From assembly GCA_964471235.1 (NCBI GenBank), contig CAYYGL010000123.1, forward strand, positions 1-14,586: a DNA stretch of 14,586 nucleotides. Reading direction: 5' to 3'. This DNA comes from CAYYGL01 sp964471235. GTDB taxonomy: Bacteria > Calditrichota > Calditrichia > RBG-13-44-9 > J075. Made by a program: the position numbers and the translations under genes. This document shows positions 1 through 7,532 of this stretch, piece by piece. Below the pieces are notes generated by a model, which searched no databases, was not told the origin of the DNA, and saw only the letters and a list, made by a program, of their open reading frames with translations. Position 1 is the stretch's first letter; each line of letters opens with the position of its first letter.

Positions 1-2
1 CT

Positions 3-212
3 CATAAATCGCGGGAATATTCTCGAAGTCGTACAACTTCCCGCAGCAGCGGGCGTTCTTATCGTTCTTCTGGTTCAAGCCGGTCATATTCACCCCGCAG
101 CAGCGGTTCATTCCGCTCCTCGGGCAGAAGTTCTTCCCACAGCAGCGGCAGCTTCCGCTCTTCGTCATCGAGGAGTTCCGGTAGCCGTAGCAGCGGTCGG
201 AGCAGACGTTAA
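3..212 (+). CDS. C-terminal tail of a Ser/Arg/Gly-rich protein (5'-truncated)
   Basis: Open from the left edge to a TAA at 210-212, in the frame starting at base 3; 69 residues are visible. Almost all are Ser, Arg and Gly, with a few Tyr, Phe, Thr and Pro. The recurring unit is SRSSG or RSSSG-like (for example SRSSG, SSRSSGS, SRSSGR), and the protein ends in GRSRR. Both codon families for Ser (AGC/AGT and TCN) are used, so the repetition is conserved more at protein level than at DNA level, which argues for a real coding tail. Tails of this kind occur at the ends of some exported or envelope bacterial proteins and are probably disordered and strongly basic. The body of the protein lies outside the window, so I cannot name it. 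No terminator is visible between its stop and the next gene. Confidence 0.7.
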   Translation, partial: HKSREYSRSRTTSRSSGRSYRSSGSSRSYSPRSSGSFRSSGRSSSHSSGSFRSSSSRSSGSRSSGRSRR

Positions 213-261
213 CGACAGCCAAACAGTTTTAAAAATTAAATCCCGAATTGCCATCTACCGG

Positions 262-267
262 TATAAT
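262..267 (+). promoter_or_regulatory. Possible -10 element for the FadL-like gene
   Basis: A perfect TATAAT at 262-267, about 63 nt before the chosen ATG at 330. No convincing -35 hexamer lies 16-18 nt upstream (239-244 reads AATCCC), so this is only a candidate; the gene could also be read through from the upstream gene. Confidence 0.3.
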
Positions 268-329
268 GTGGCGCCGTTTGTTACAAATGAAAGGAATCCT
301 CAAACAGATGGATGAAGGGAGTTCAAACT

Positions 330-1703
330 ATGTTACGGAAAAAACGGTTCAGTGCAATTATACTTGGCATTGTAACATTATTGGCTACGGTGCTATCCGC
401 CCAGAGCGCTATCGATGCCATTCGAATTGTAGAGGGTGAATCCGGATTTGGTACCCGCGCCCTCGGGATGGGTGGGGCTTACACCGGGGTTGCCAACGAT
501 TATTCAGCTATCTATTGGAATCCGGCTGGTCTGGCGGACATGCAGAAATCCCAATTCTTTGGCGAAGTTTCTCATCTCAATTTTAACAACACGGCAACCT
601 TTACCAGTCGGGTAACCGATAACGATCAAAACTATACCAGGCTGCGTTCGCTGGGGTTCGCCTTCCCACTTCCCACAGTGCGCGGCAGCCTGGTATTGGC
701 TTTTGGCTATAACCGGGTGCAGGATTTTGACCAGAATCTGCTTTTCTCAGGGTTTAACCGCCAGAGCAACGGGTTGACATTTAACGTGGATGATCAGGAT
801 TTTCTCTTTGACAAAGATGTTCAGCAGACTGAAGAGATTAACGAAGATGGTGGATTAAACCAATGGAGCCTGGGCGCCGGCATCGCGGTATCACCCAACT
901 TCACTGCCGGTATCACAGCGATGGTCTGGAGCGGCAACGATGACTATGAATTCAGCTTTCTGCAGGAAGACAAAAATGATGTTTACAACCAATTCCCGGC
1001 AGATTTCCGGAGTTATCTACTAAATCGCACTTTAACTGCTGATTACCAGGCACTTGGATTGAGGTTGGGCGGCATGTTTCATGTCAGCAATGGTATCAAA
1101 CTGGGCGGAACGGTTGAATTGCCGACTACGTTTACGATCAATGAAAAATCGGTTCAAAATGATGTGCTGACATTTGATGATGGATTTGAAGACCCGGTAG
1201 ATTATCCAGCAAATGAATTTGAATACAAGGTAAAGACGCCATTTAAGTTTGATGCCGGCGCCTCTTTCTCTAATCAATTTATTACCCTTGCCGGGGCACT
1301 CCGCTATCGGGACTGGAGCCAGACCAAATTTAAAGTGCCGAGTAAGTTTCTCTCCGACCCGGATTACGTGGGATTGTTGGAGGAAAACCGCATCATCCGT
1401 CGTGATTACGAAGCTACCGTAGAATATCGCCTGGGCGGGGAAATTTTTCTCAGTGGAATGAATGCTCGTTTACGAGGCGGTTATGCGGTGCTGCCCTCCC
1501 CGCTGAAAAATGCCAGCAGTGATCTGGATAAAACATTTATTACCGGGGGCATCAGTTTTCTGGTGGATCGTTATGTGAACCTGGATTTGGGCTATATTCA
1601 TGGAAGCTGGAAGCGGGAAACGGTGGATGAGTTTACCCCGGGCGGCACGTTTGAGGATATTTCTACCAATAAATTCTTTGTAGGATTGACCTATCGCTTT
1701 TAA
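330..1703 (+). CDS. FadL/OmpP1/PorV-like outer-membrane beta-barrel protein
   Basis: Predicted 457-aa outer-membrane barrel, related to the OmpP1/FadL/TodX family that moves hydrophobic compounds across the outer membrane; a PorV/UPF0164-like role is an alternative. The start at ATG 330 is preferred over the in-frame ATG at 312, because AAGGGAG (315-321) lies 8 nt upstream of it and the product then begins with a classic signal peptide: MLRKK, a hydrophobic stretch, and likely cleavage near VLSA-Q at residue 24. The N-terminal mature part carries the family hallmark GFGTRALGMGGAYTGVANDY (39-58), followed by IYWNPAGLA (61-69). The rest is alternating, aromatic-rich beta sequence, and the protein ends in GLTYRF, with the terminal Phe typical of proteins inserted by the BAM machinery. 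Substrate is unknown. The gene stands alone, followed by a strong hairpin. Confidence 0.85.
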   Translation: MLRKKRFSAIILGIVTLLATVLSAQSAIDAIRIVEGESGFGTRALGMGGAYTGVANDYSAIYWNPAGLADMQKSQFFGEVSHLNFNNTATFTSRVTDNDQNYTRLRSLGFAFPLPTVRGSLVLAFGYNRVQDFDQNLLFSGFNRQSNGLTFNVDDQDFLFDKDVQQTEEINEDGGLNQWSLGAGIAVSPNFTAGITAMVWSGNDDYEFSFLQEDKNDVYNQFPADFRSYLLNRTLTADYQALGLRLGGMFHVSNGIKLGGTVELPTTFTINEKSVQNDVLTFDDGFEDPVDYPANEFEYKVKTPFKFDAGASFSNQFITLAGALRYRDWSQTKFKVPSKFLSDPDYVGLLEENRIIRRDYEATVEYRLGGEIFLSGMNARLRGGYAVLPSPLKNASSDLDKTFITGGISFLVDRYVNLDLGYIHGSWKRETVDEFTPGGTFEDISTNKFFVGLTYRF

Positions 1704-1728
1704 ATCCCTCCTCCATCGGGATTTTACA

Positions 1729-1761
1729 GAAGCCCCACTTTTTCTGGCGGAGTGGGGCTTC
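1729..1761. terminator. Perfect 11-bp hairpin between convergent genes
   Basis: GAAGCCCCACT (1729-1739) pairs perfectly with AGTGGGGCTTC (1751-1761) across an 11-nt loop. It lies 25 nt after the FadL-like stop and 15 nt beyond the minus-strand stop of the 36-aa gene, so it can serve both. Neither side has a strong T-run (ACTTTGT on plus, TGTAAAAT on minus), so it may be a weak intrinsic terminator or an mRNA 3'-end stabiliser. Confidence 0.6.
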
Positions 1762-1776
1762 ACTTTGTACGGGAGA

Positions 1777-1887
1777 TTAAGACTGGTTATCGGAATCTCT
1801 CCGCCGGTTTTTTCGCGCCTGGTGGATCAATATCCAGACGATGAAAACCACCAGAATCGCCACAATGATCAGCAATTTGTTTTCCAT
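1777..1887 (-). CDS. 36-aa single-pass membrane microprotein
   Basis: A short frame starting at ATG 1887-1885 and ending at TAA 1779-1777. The start has a textbook Shine-Dalgarno, GCAGGAGGAAGCC directly before ATG. The product begins MENKLLIIVAILVVFIVWIL: about 18 continuous hydrophobic residues (5-22), then a strongly basic segment (HQARKNRRR) and a polar end (DSDNQS). This is the pattern of a bitopic small membrane protein with a positively charged cytoplasmic side (positive-inside rule, so probably N-out/C-in). It begins 74 nt downstream of the oligopeptidase stop on the same strand and may be co-transcribed with it. Function unknown; no family recognised. The strong ribosome site, well-formed helix and position just before a hairpin make a chance ORF unlikely. 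Confidence 0.6.
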   Translation of the reverse strand: MENKLLIIVAILVVFIVWILIHQARKNRRRDSDNQS

Positions 1888-1961
1888 GGCTTCCTCCTGC
1901 TTCTATTGGTTGAGGGCTTGCGCCCGTCCCGTTAATTCCCCCGTCACCCCATGTGACTCGC

Positions 1962-4100
1962 TTACTGAATCCCCAGACATTTAAAAATAAAGCTGTATTC
2001 CAGGGCGATTTCTTTCAGATAATCATACCTGCCGGACGCCCCGCCATGACCGGCACCCATGTTGATTTTCAGCAATAAAAGATGGTCATCGGTTTTGTGA
2101 GCACGCAGTTTGGCGGTCCATTTGGCAGGCTCCCAATATTGGACCCGGGGATCATTTAACCCGCCCGTAATAAACATATTGGGATAGGCTTTTGCTTCCA
2201 CATTGTCATACGGTGAATAGGACTTGATATAAAAATAGTACTCCTCGATATTGGGATTTCCCCATTCCTCGTATTCCGTCACTGTTAAAGGAATGGTAGG
2301 GTCTAACATGGTATTCAGTACATCCACAAAGGGCACCCTGGCAATCACGGTGTTGAACAAATCCGGGCGCATATTGGTGACGGCGCCCATCAACAATCCC
2401 CCGGCACTGCCGCCGGCAATAACCAGCTGGTTGGGGGTCGCATACCCCTGTTCTATCAGGTGTTCCGCACAGGCAATGAAATCGGTAAAGGTGTTTTTCT
2501 TTTTCAACAGCTTGCCGTCTTCATACCACTGCCGCCCCATCTCTCCTCCCCCGCGTACATGGGCTATGGCGTATCCAAACCCGCGATCCAACAGGCTTAA
2601 GCGATTGCTATTAAAATACGGTTCAATGGTGGCACCATAGGACCCATATCCATACAAATAAACAGGATGGGAGCCATCTTTCCGAAAGCCTTTTTTGTAC
2701 ACCAGTGAAATCGGGATTTTCGTGCCGTCTGAAGCCGTGGCAAAAATTCGCTCTGATTCGTATTCGTTGGGGTCATATCCGCCCAGCACGGCTTCCTGTT
2801 TCATCAGTTTTCGTTTCCGGGTATCCATGTTGTAATCGTAAACGGAACGAGGGGTTACCAGGGAGGAGTAACTGAACCGGAGAATATTGCTGTCAAATTC
2901 GGGATTGGTTTCTCTCCAGACGGTATAAACCGGTTCGGTGAACTCGATCTCATGAGAGGTGTTATAGCGGAAATCGGTTATGTGTATTTGACGTAAGCCG
3001 GATATCCGTTCAAACAACACCAGGTGGTTTTTAAACATCTGCATCCCTTCCAGCATCACATCCTCCCGGTGAGGGACGACTTCCTGCCAGTATTTTTTTT
3101 CGGGATGCTCCACTGGTGTTTTCATCAATTTGAAGTTTTTGGCATTGTCATTGGTGAGGATATAAAAGCTGCCGGAATGATGCTCCACAGTATATTCCAT
3201 CTCATGCTGACGGGGATGAATGACCTGAAATGACTTCTGCGGCTGATGGGCATTCAGAAACCGCACTTCCGTGGTCACCTGGCTCTCCAATTCCAGAAAA
3301 ATATATTCCCGATCCTTTGATTTGTACAGCGAAACGAAGTATTTCTCATCCGGTTCATGATACACCAGTTCATCCTTCTCCGGGGGATTTCCCAGTACAT
3401 GCCGGTATAGTTTGTAGGGGCGTTTAGCGGCATCCAGAACGGTATAAAAGAGGGTGCGGTTGTCGTTTCCCCATTCCACAGAATAGTAGGTGTTGGGTAT
3501 CGCATCGCTGAGCAGTTCCCCGGTTTCCAGGTTTTTGATATAAAGAGTAAATGTTTCGGAACCGCTGGTATCCACCGAATAGGCAAGCAGGCGATGGTCG
3601 GGACTGATTTCCCGAACGCCGATTCGTAAGAAATCGTGTCCCTCGGCAAGCTGGTTTTCGTCTATCAGCACCTCCTCGGGCGCCTTCATGTTTCCTTTTT
3701 TGCGGCAGTAGATCTTGTATTGTTTGCCTTCTTCGGTTCGGGTGTAGTAATAATAATCTCCCCATTTCACCGGCACAGACAGATCCGTTTCCTTAATTCG
3801 CCCTTTCATCTCCCGGAACAGTTTTTCCTGAAGGGCATTGGTGGGTTCCATCACCGCTTTGGTATAAGCATTTTCCGCTTTAAGATAGTTTAACACCTCG
3901 GGATTATCCCGTTCCCGAAGCCAAAAATAATTATCGATCCGCACATCCCCGAACAAGGTGTCGGTTTTGGGAATCACTTTTGCCCGGGGCGGCTGTAGCC
4001 CCGGTGTCTCCTGGCAGGCGACCATCATGATTGTCATCATCCCAAAGAACATAACCAGCCATATCAGCAACGTGAACAAGTGCTTGAAAGCAAATTCCAC
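1962..4100 (-). CDS. Exported oligopeptidase B-like S9A peptidase
   Basis: 712-aa serine peptidase of the prolyl oligopeptidase family, closest by eye to oligopeptidase B (PtrB), which cleaves short peptides after Arg/Lys. A seven-bladed propeller (about 35-440) precedes an alpha/beta-hydrolase domain (about 450-712). The catalytic triad is readable: Ser565 in GGSAGG, Asp650 in GGLNDPRVQYWEP and His685 in GAGHGG. The acidic TEYEEWGNP (608-616) matches the region that in oligopeptidase B gives basic P1 preference. The start is GTG at 4100-4098 with GAGG upstream. The N-terminus is unusual for this normally cytoplasmic family: residues 8-28 are a long hydrophobic segment ending in MMVAC, so Cys29 could be lipidated (Met at -3 is a poor lipobox match) or the protein could be membrane-anchored. 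It lies 136 nt downstream of the HAD gene, separated by a repeat array. Confidence 0.9.
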   Translation of the reverse strand: MEFAFKHLFTLLIWLVMFFGMMTIMMVACQETPGLQPPRAKVIPKTDTLFGDVRIDNYFWLRERDNPEVLNYLKAENAYTKAVMEPTNALQEKLFREMKGRIKETDLSVPVKWGDYYYYTRTEEGKQYKIYCRKKGNMKAPEEVLIDENQLAEGHDFLRIGVREISPDHRLLAYSVDTSGSETFTLYIKNLETGELLSDAIPNTYYSVEWGNDNRTLFYTVLDAAKRPYKLYRHVLGNPPEKDELVYHEPDEKYFVSLYKSKDREYIFLELESQVTTEVRFLNAHQPQKSFQVIHPRQHEMEYTVEHHSGSFYILTNDNAKNFKLMKTPVEHPEKKYWQEVVPHREDVMLEGMQMFKNHLVLFERISGLRQIHITDFRYNTSHEIEFTEPVYTVWRETNPEFDSNILRFSYSSLVTPRSVYDYNMDTRKRKLMKQEAVLGGYDPNEYESERIFATASDGTKIPISLVYKKGFRKDGSHPVYLYGYGSYGATIEPYFNSNRLSLLDRGFGYAIAHVRGGGEMGRQWYEDGKLLKKKNTFTDFIACAEHLIEQGYATPNQLVIAGGSAGGLLMGAVTNMRPDLFNTVIARVPFVDVLNTMLDPTIPLTVTEYEEWGNPNIEEYYFYIKSYSPYDNVEAKAYPNMFITGGLNDPRVQYWEPAKWTAKLRAHKTDDHLLLLKINMGAGHGGASGRYDYLKEIALEYSFIFKCLGIQ

Positions 4101-4143
4101 AAAAATACCTCGATTAATATGAAGTTGCGGGTGTTGTTACATG

Positions 4144-4176
4144 AGTGAGTCATTTCGCTAATATACACGACTCACT
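4144..4176. repeat. Inverted repeat at the edge of the 8-bp array
   Basis: AGTGAGTC (4144-4151) is the exact reverse complement of GACTCACT (4169-4176), the first unit of the tandem array, with a 17-nt spacer. It could fold as a hairpin in the leader of the oligopeptidase transcript. Confidence 0.45.
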
Positions 4177-4223
4177 GACTTACTGATTTACTGACTTACT
4201 GATTCACTGTTTCACTGAACACT
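4169..4223. repeat. Imperfect 8-bp tandem repeat array, about 7 units
   Basis: Consecutive units read GACTCACT, GACTTACT, GATTTACT, GACTTACT, GATTCACT, GTTTCACT and GAACACT (one base short), consensus GAYTYACT. Variation is mostly C/T transitions at positions 3 and 5. It fills most of the gap between the HAD stop and the oligopeptidase start. The period is not a multiple of three and no coding frame crosses it. The end runs into GAACTC-CC-GAGTTC (4224-4237), which overlaps the HAD stop codon. Function unknown; it could be a slippage-prone intergenic repeat. Confidence 0.8.
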
Positions 4224-4236
4224 GAACTCCCGAGTT

Positions 4237-4944
4237 CTACCCGACGAGATATTTCAGCACTTCCCGGGCATTCTCCAGGGAAGGCAATGCCACATCCGGC
4301 TGGTGTTCCCGGAGCCGCTGCAGCTCCCATCCGCCGGTTGCCACTGCCAGGCAGCGCAGCCCGTTGGCTTTTCCACAGCGGATATCCCGGGGAGTATCAC
4401 CGATAACCCAAACCTTTTCCGGAGAGAAGGAGGTATGATAATACGCTTCTGCCCGACGAATTGCCAGCGGGGGCAGCAAATTGCGGTCCGTGTTATCATT
4501 TCCGAAAGCACCGATGGGGAAACAAGGATTCAAACCGGGAGTTTCCAGTTTTAACCGACCTCCCGGTTCGATGTTCCCGGTCACCAGTCCCAGGGCAAAG
4601 CGGTCATCGTTCCGAACAATTTCCAACAATTCCCGAATTCCCGGCAGCACTTCCACCCCGTCGCCATTTGCCAACAGCCTGCCCAGGTGAACCAGGTAAC
4701 GTTCCAATACCCGGTCGATAGCACTTTCCACATTCGGCGGTTGGATTCCGTTTTTTGCCATCAAGGTGCGGATAATCTTCCGGTCTGTTGACCCGGCAAA
4801 ATCCTTAAACTCAAACCGGATGGGTGTTCCGAATTCCTCTTCCACCGCCTGTACCATCGCCTTTTTCCCACGACCGCCGGTTAAAATAAGTGTGCCGTCA
4901 ATATCGAAAAGCAACAAGGTTCGAGAATTCTTGTGCGCTTTCAT
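4237..4944 (-). CDS. HAD-superfamily phosphatase, phosphoglycolate phosphatase-like
   Basis: 235-aa haloacid dehalogenase hydrolase, predicted cytoplasmic Mg-dependent phosphomonoesterase. Motif I is FDIDGT (13-18; nucleophile Asp14, acid/base Asp16), motif II is LVTGN with Thr122, and motif IV is VIGDTPRDI (180-188; Asp183 and Asp187 for metal). A helical cap of the Gph/beta-phosphoglucomutase type lies between motifs I and II (about 20-100). Gph-like enzymes remove phosphate from 2-phosphoglycolate, but substrates in this superfamily cannot be assigned from motifs alone. The start ATG (4944-4942) overlaps the era stop TGA by 4 nt (ATGA), implying translational coupling to era. It is the last closely packed gene of the M50-era group. 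Confidence 0.85.
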   Translation of the reverse strand: MKAHKNSRTLLLFDIDGTLILTGGRGKKAMVQAVEEEFGTPIRFEFKDFAGSTDRKIIRTLMAKNGIQPPNVESAIDRVLERYLVHLGRLLANGDGVEVLPGIRELLEIVRNDDRFALGLVTGNIEPGGRLKLETPGLNPCFPIGAFGNDNTDRNLLPPLAIRRAEAYYHTSFSPEKVWVIGDTPRDIRCGKANGLRCLAVATGGWELQRLREHQPDVALPSLENAREVLKYLVG

Positions 4945-5858
4945 GAATACCCCAGTCGTTTCAGCAGGGTGTCTTTTTTGCGCCAGTTTTCGGTCACTTT
5001 TACAAACAATTCCAGAAAGACCGGTCTTCCTAAAAACAGCTCAATCTCCTCCCGCGCTAACTTACCCACCCGCTTCAATGCGGTTCCGTCTTTCCCGATT
5101 AAGATCGCCTTTTGACTGCGCTTTTCCACCACAATGACCGCCCGGATGTAATCCTTGCCATGGGGGCGTTCCTTAAATTCTTCTATTTCCACGTGGGTGG
5201 CGTAGGGAATTTCTTCTCCATAAAACTGAAATATTTTCTCCCGGATGATCTCGGCAACAAAAAAACGTTCCTGCTGATTGCTCAGGTAATCGGGCGGAAA
5301 ATAGGGTGGGTGTTTGGGCAAGCAGTCAATAATTGCCTGGAGAATGCGATCCAGCCCGTCACTTTTCAAGGCGGAGATGGGAATAGCTGCCCGGAATGGG
5401 TAAGCACGGGTATAGCTTTCCAGCATCGGCAACAATTCGCGCTTTTCAATCAGATCGATTTTGTTGAGTGCCAGGATTACCGGCTTGTTCACTTCTTTTA
5501 ATTGGGTGGTTATGGCGTTTATATTTTGCCGCCGGTCGGTCACGTCCACCATGTAAAGCAGCACATCGGCATCCTGCATTGCCAGATGAACCTGCTTTAA
5601 CATGAATTTTTGCAGGTTGTAACGCGGTTCCAGTATCCCGGGCGTATCAATGAAAATGATCTGGTATTCCTCGCCGGTGAGAATCCCCAGGACGTTTTTA
5701 CGGGTGGTCTGGGGCTTTTTGGAAACGATGGACAATTTAAAATGGAGTAGTTGGTTCAACAGGGTGGATTTACCTACATTAGGCAACCCCACCACGGCTA
5801 CATACCCGGCGCGGAAATCCGGGGAAATCGGGGGGTCGGTTGTCTGTTGCTGGTTCAT
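4941..5858 (-). CDS. era: GTPase Era, ribosome small-subunit assembly factor
   Basis: 305 aa, the usual Era length. Era binds the 3' end of 16S rRNA and promotes late 30S maturation. All G motifs are visible: G1 GLPNVGKST (24-32), switch I around KPQTTRKNVLGI (48-59), G3 DTPG (71-74), G4 NKID (132-135) and G5 SAL (162-164). The C-terminal KH RNA-binding domain has ILIGKDGTALKRVG (252-265) and the typical Era end VTENWRKKDTLLKRLGY. The start is ATG 5858-5856, the only in-frame Met before the G1 motif; the ribosome site is weak (AAAAAGTGG), so expression may depend on coupling within the operon. The gap to the upstream gene is 39 nt, and the HAD gene overlaps its stop. Confidence 0.97.
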   Translation of the reverse strand: MNQQQTTDPPISPDFRAGYVAVVGLPNVGKSTLLNQLLHFKLSIVSKKPQTTRKNVLGILTGEEYQIIFIDTPGILEPRYNLQKFMLKQVHLAMQDADVLLYMVDVTDRRQNINAITTQLKEVNKPVILALNKIDLIEKRELLPMLESYTRAYPFRAAIPISALKSDGLDRILQAIIDCLPKHPPYFPPDYLSNQQERFFVAEIIREKIFQFYGEEIPYATHVEIEEFKERPHGKDYIRAVIVVEKRSQKAILIGKDGTALKRVGKLAREEIELFLGRPVFLELFVKVTENWRKKDTLLKRLGYS

Positions 5859-5897
5859 GGGGTACCACTTTTTGTCGTGTTCAAGGGGGGATGGTAA

Positions 5898-6488
5898 TTA
5901 TTCGACCAGGCGCTTTAACGCATACATTCCCTCCAACAGAGGGAGAATCTGGTCCGGATGGGTATCGGTGGCAATATTGGTGGATGCCCGTTCCAGGATC
6001 ATCCCGCTTTTTGCCATTAGAATATAAGCGAAGGGATGAATGGAATGAATCACTTCTTCGATTTTTTCGGGGCTCAGTTTTTTCGTCTGCCCCTGTTTGG
6101 AGGTCTCCAGTAAATAGGCGCCATCATCAAGGGAGATCATCCGCCGTTCTTCTTCCGGGGTAAACTCCCGTTTTTCCAGCCATCCGCTGGAAAGGATGGT
6201 AAAATTGATTTTGGATTTTGCCTGCATGGTCAGGGTTAAATAATATTTACGTTCGCCTTTGCCCCCTTCCGTGGTGAACGAAATCGAGATATCCTGCCCC
6301 TTGAAATTGCCGGAAAAGCGGGGGCGTTCCGCAAATCCATGGCGAATCACCTTGCCGCGGATTTTCTCCGCCAGCAACAGAAAATTGCGATGCACGGCAT
6401 CAAACTGAAGCTTACGCAGCCACATTAACCCCAGCAAAACTAAAAATACCAGGGTTACGATGATCGCAATGGTTAGTAAAATGTTCAT
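5898..6488 (-). CDS. Membrane-anchored protein of unknown function
   Basis: 196 aa. The N-terminus is a single hydrophobic helix (about 3-24, MNILLTIAIIVTLVFLVLLG) followed by basic residues (WLRKLQFDAVHR), so it is probably a signal anchor with the remainder cytosolic. The soluble part looks like alternating beta strands (for example GQDISISFTTEG, RKYYLTLTMQAKSKINFTIL) followed by helices, one beginning LSPEKIEEVIHSI (138-150). I do not recognise a family. The start has AAAGGGA 5-6 nt upstream, and only 12 nt separate it from the M50 protease stop, so it is almost certainly in the same operon. The context (intramembrane protease upstream, Era downstream) hints at an envelope-quality role, but that is inference only. 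Confidence 0.85.
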   Translation of the reverse strand: MNILLTIAIIVTLVFLVLLGLMWLRKLQFDAVHRNFLLLAEKIRGKVIRHGFAERPRFSGNFKGQDISISFTTEGGKGERKYYLTLTMQAKSKINFTILSSGWLEKREFTPEEERRMISLDDGAYLLETSKQGQTKKLSPEKIEEVIHSIHPFAYILMAKSGMILERASTNIATDTHPDQILPLLEGMYALKRLVE

Positions 6489-6500
6489 GAAATCCCTTTG

Positions 6501-7478
6501 TTAAAAATAAACCGGCAATGGAATAAAGCATAAAAAGAAGATCACAATACATACCCATCCCCAGAACCGCTGCCGGGATGTTAGCTCGATGGTGTCATCC
6601 AGTGTTGGGGGATGGCGCAGCCCGATAAAGGTGAGAATAATCATCCAGGGCACCCATACGCTGCCAAAGGCGCCTTTCTCAATAAACAGAATAACCGACA
6701 AGAGCACCAATCCTCCAAAGGCAAGCCGATTGAGCACTTTGGAGCGTCTCGGAAACATGGCGTAAATAATATGCCCGCCGTCTAACTGCCCGATGGGGAG
6801 GAGATTTAAGGCGGTCACCAAAAACCCAATCCAGCCGGCAAAAATAAACGGGAAATGATACGCCTCGCTCATGGGCAGCACGCCCCCGCCCAGAATCCCG
6901 TTAAAAAAATAAAAAAGCAGGGAATATCCCAGGGTCAGCGGAATCCCGCCGGAAGTATCCCAGGGGTGAATGGTCTCCACATGGGCAATAATGCCCTCCA
7001 GACCGGGCAGGGTCAGGTAGCCGTAGGTTAAAAAAATCAAACTGACCACAAACCCGGCAAGTGGTCCGGCAGCGCCGATGTCCATTAACACCCGTCGGTT
7101 GGGAATGGGCGCTTTGATTTTGATAAATGCTCCCATGGTGCCGAAATGAAATCCTTCAAAGGGTACCGGTATGTAATAGGGCAGGGTGACCGGAACCCCA
7201 TGCCAGCGCGCGGCCAGGTAGTGCCCCATTTCGTGAGTGGTTAAAATTAACAGCACGGCAAAAGAATATTTCCAGCCCACCAGGATAAGCGGCAAGTGGT
7301 GCCAAACATCTCCCCATAAAATGCCCAGGTGGAATGCCCCGGTTAACATGGTGGTCACGATGGTGATGACAAATAACAAACCGTTAATCCATATTCGACC
7401 GGTTTTGGGTGCGGGAAGATTGGACGGCGAAGAGTGTGAAAAACTCCCGGGATTTTCTTCATTTTGATGATAGTTCAT
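6501..7478 (-). CDS. M50 site-2-type intramembrane metalloprotease
   Basis: 325-aa polytopic zinc protease of family M50 (site-2 protease clan), which cuts transmembrane segments within the bilayer. The zinc-binding HEMGH (82-86) lies in a membrane helix, and the third ligand is in the second core motif NLLPIGQLDGGH (225-236). Between them GTMGAFIKIKAPIPNRRVLMDIGAAGPLAGF is typical of the compact EGY/SpoIVFB-like branch. Several hydrophobic helices are evident (about 32-52, 68-90, 137-155, 180-198, 208-228, 252-266, 275-286, 305-322). There is no PDZ domain, unlike RseP. Residues 1-27 are polar and Ser/Pro/Asn-rich, so the N-terminus is probably cytoplasmic. The start ATG 7478-7476 has TTGAGG upstream. 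It is first in the M50-unknown-era-HAD operon. Substrate not predictable. Confidence 0.9.
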   Translation of the reverse strand: MNYHQNEENPGSFSHSSPSNLPAPKTGRIWINGLLFVITIVTTMLTGAFHLGILWGDVWHHLPLILVGWKYSFAVLLILTTHEMGHYLAARWHGVPVTLPYYIPVPFEGFHFGTMGAFIKIKAPIPNRRVLMDIGAAGPLAGFVVSLIFLTYGYLTLPGLEGIIAHVETIHPWDTSGGIPLTLGYSLLFYFFNGILGGGVLPMSEAYHFPFIFAGWIGFLVTALNLLPIGQLDGGHIIYAMFPRRSKVLNRLAFGGLVLLSVILFIEKGAFGSVWVPWMIILTFIGLRHPPTLDDTIELTSRQRFWGWVCIVIFFLCFIPLPVYF

Positions 7479-7503
7479 GTAATTGCCTCAATCAACAAGT
7501 TTA

Positions 7504-7532
7504 ATAATACAAAAACTTTGTAGATTTCTCAA
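7504..7532 (-). promoter_or_regulatory. Sigma70-type promoter for the M50-era operon
   Basis: On the minus strand TTGAGA (7532-7527; 5/6 match to TTGACA) is followed by a 17-nt spacer and TATTAT (7509-7504; 5/6 match to TATAAT). Transcription would start near 7497, about 20 nt before the M50 ATG, leaving room for its GAGG ribosome site. Confidence 0.55.

Noticed and set aside
312..329. In-frame ATG at 312 as start of the FadL-like gene
   Set aside because: No ribosome site precedes it, whereas AAGGGAG is 8 nt before ATG 330, which also gives a proper signal peptide.
2251..2640. Plus-strand open frame of 129 codons opposite the peptidase gene
   Set aside because: Antisense to the catalytic domain of the S9 peptidase, without ribosome site or recognisable features.
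4169..4223. CRISPR-like array
   Set aside because: Units are only 8 bp and directly adjacent, with no spacers; no cas gene is present.
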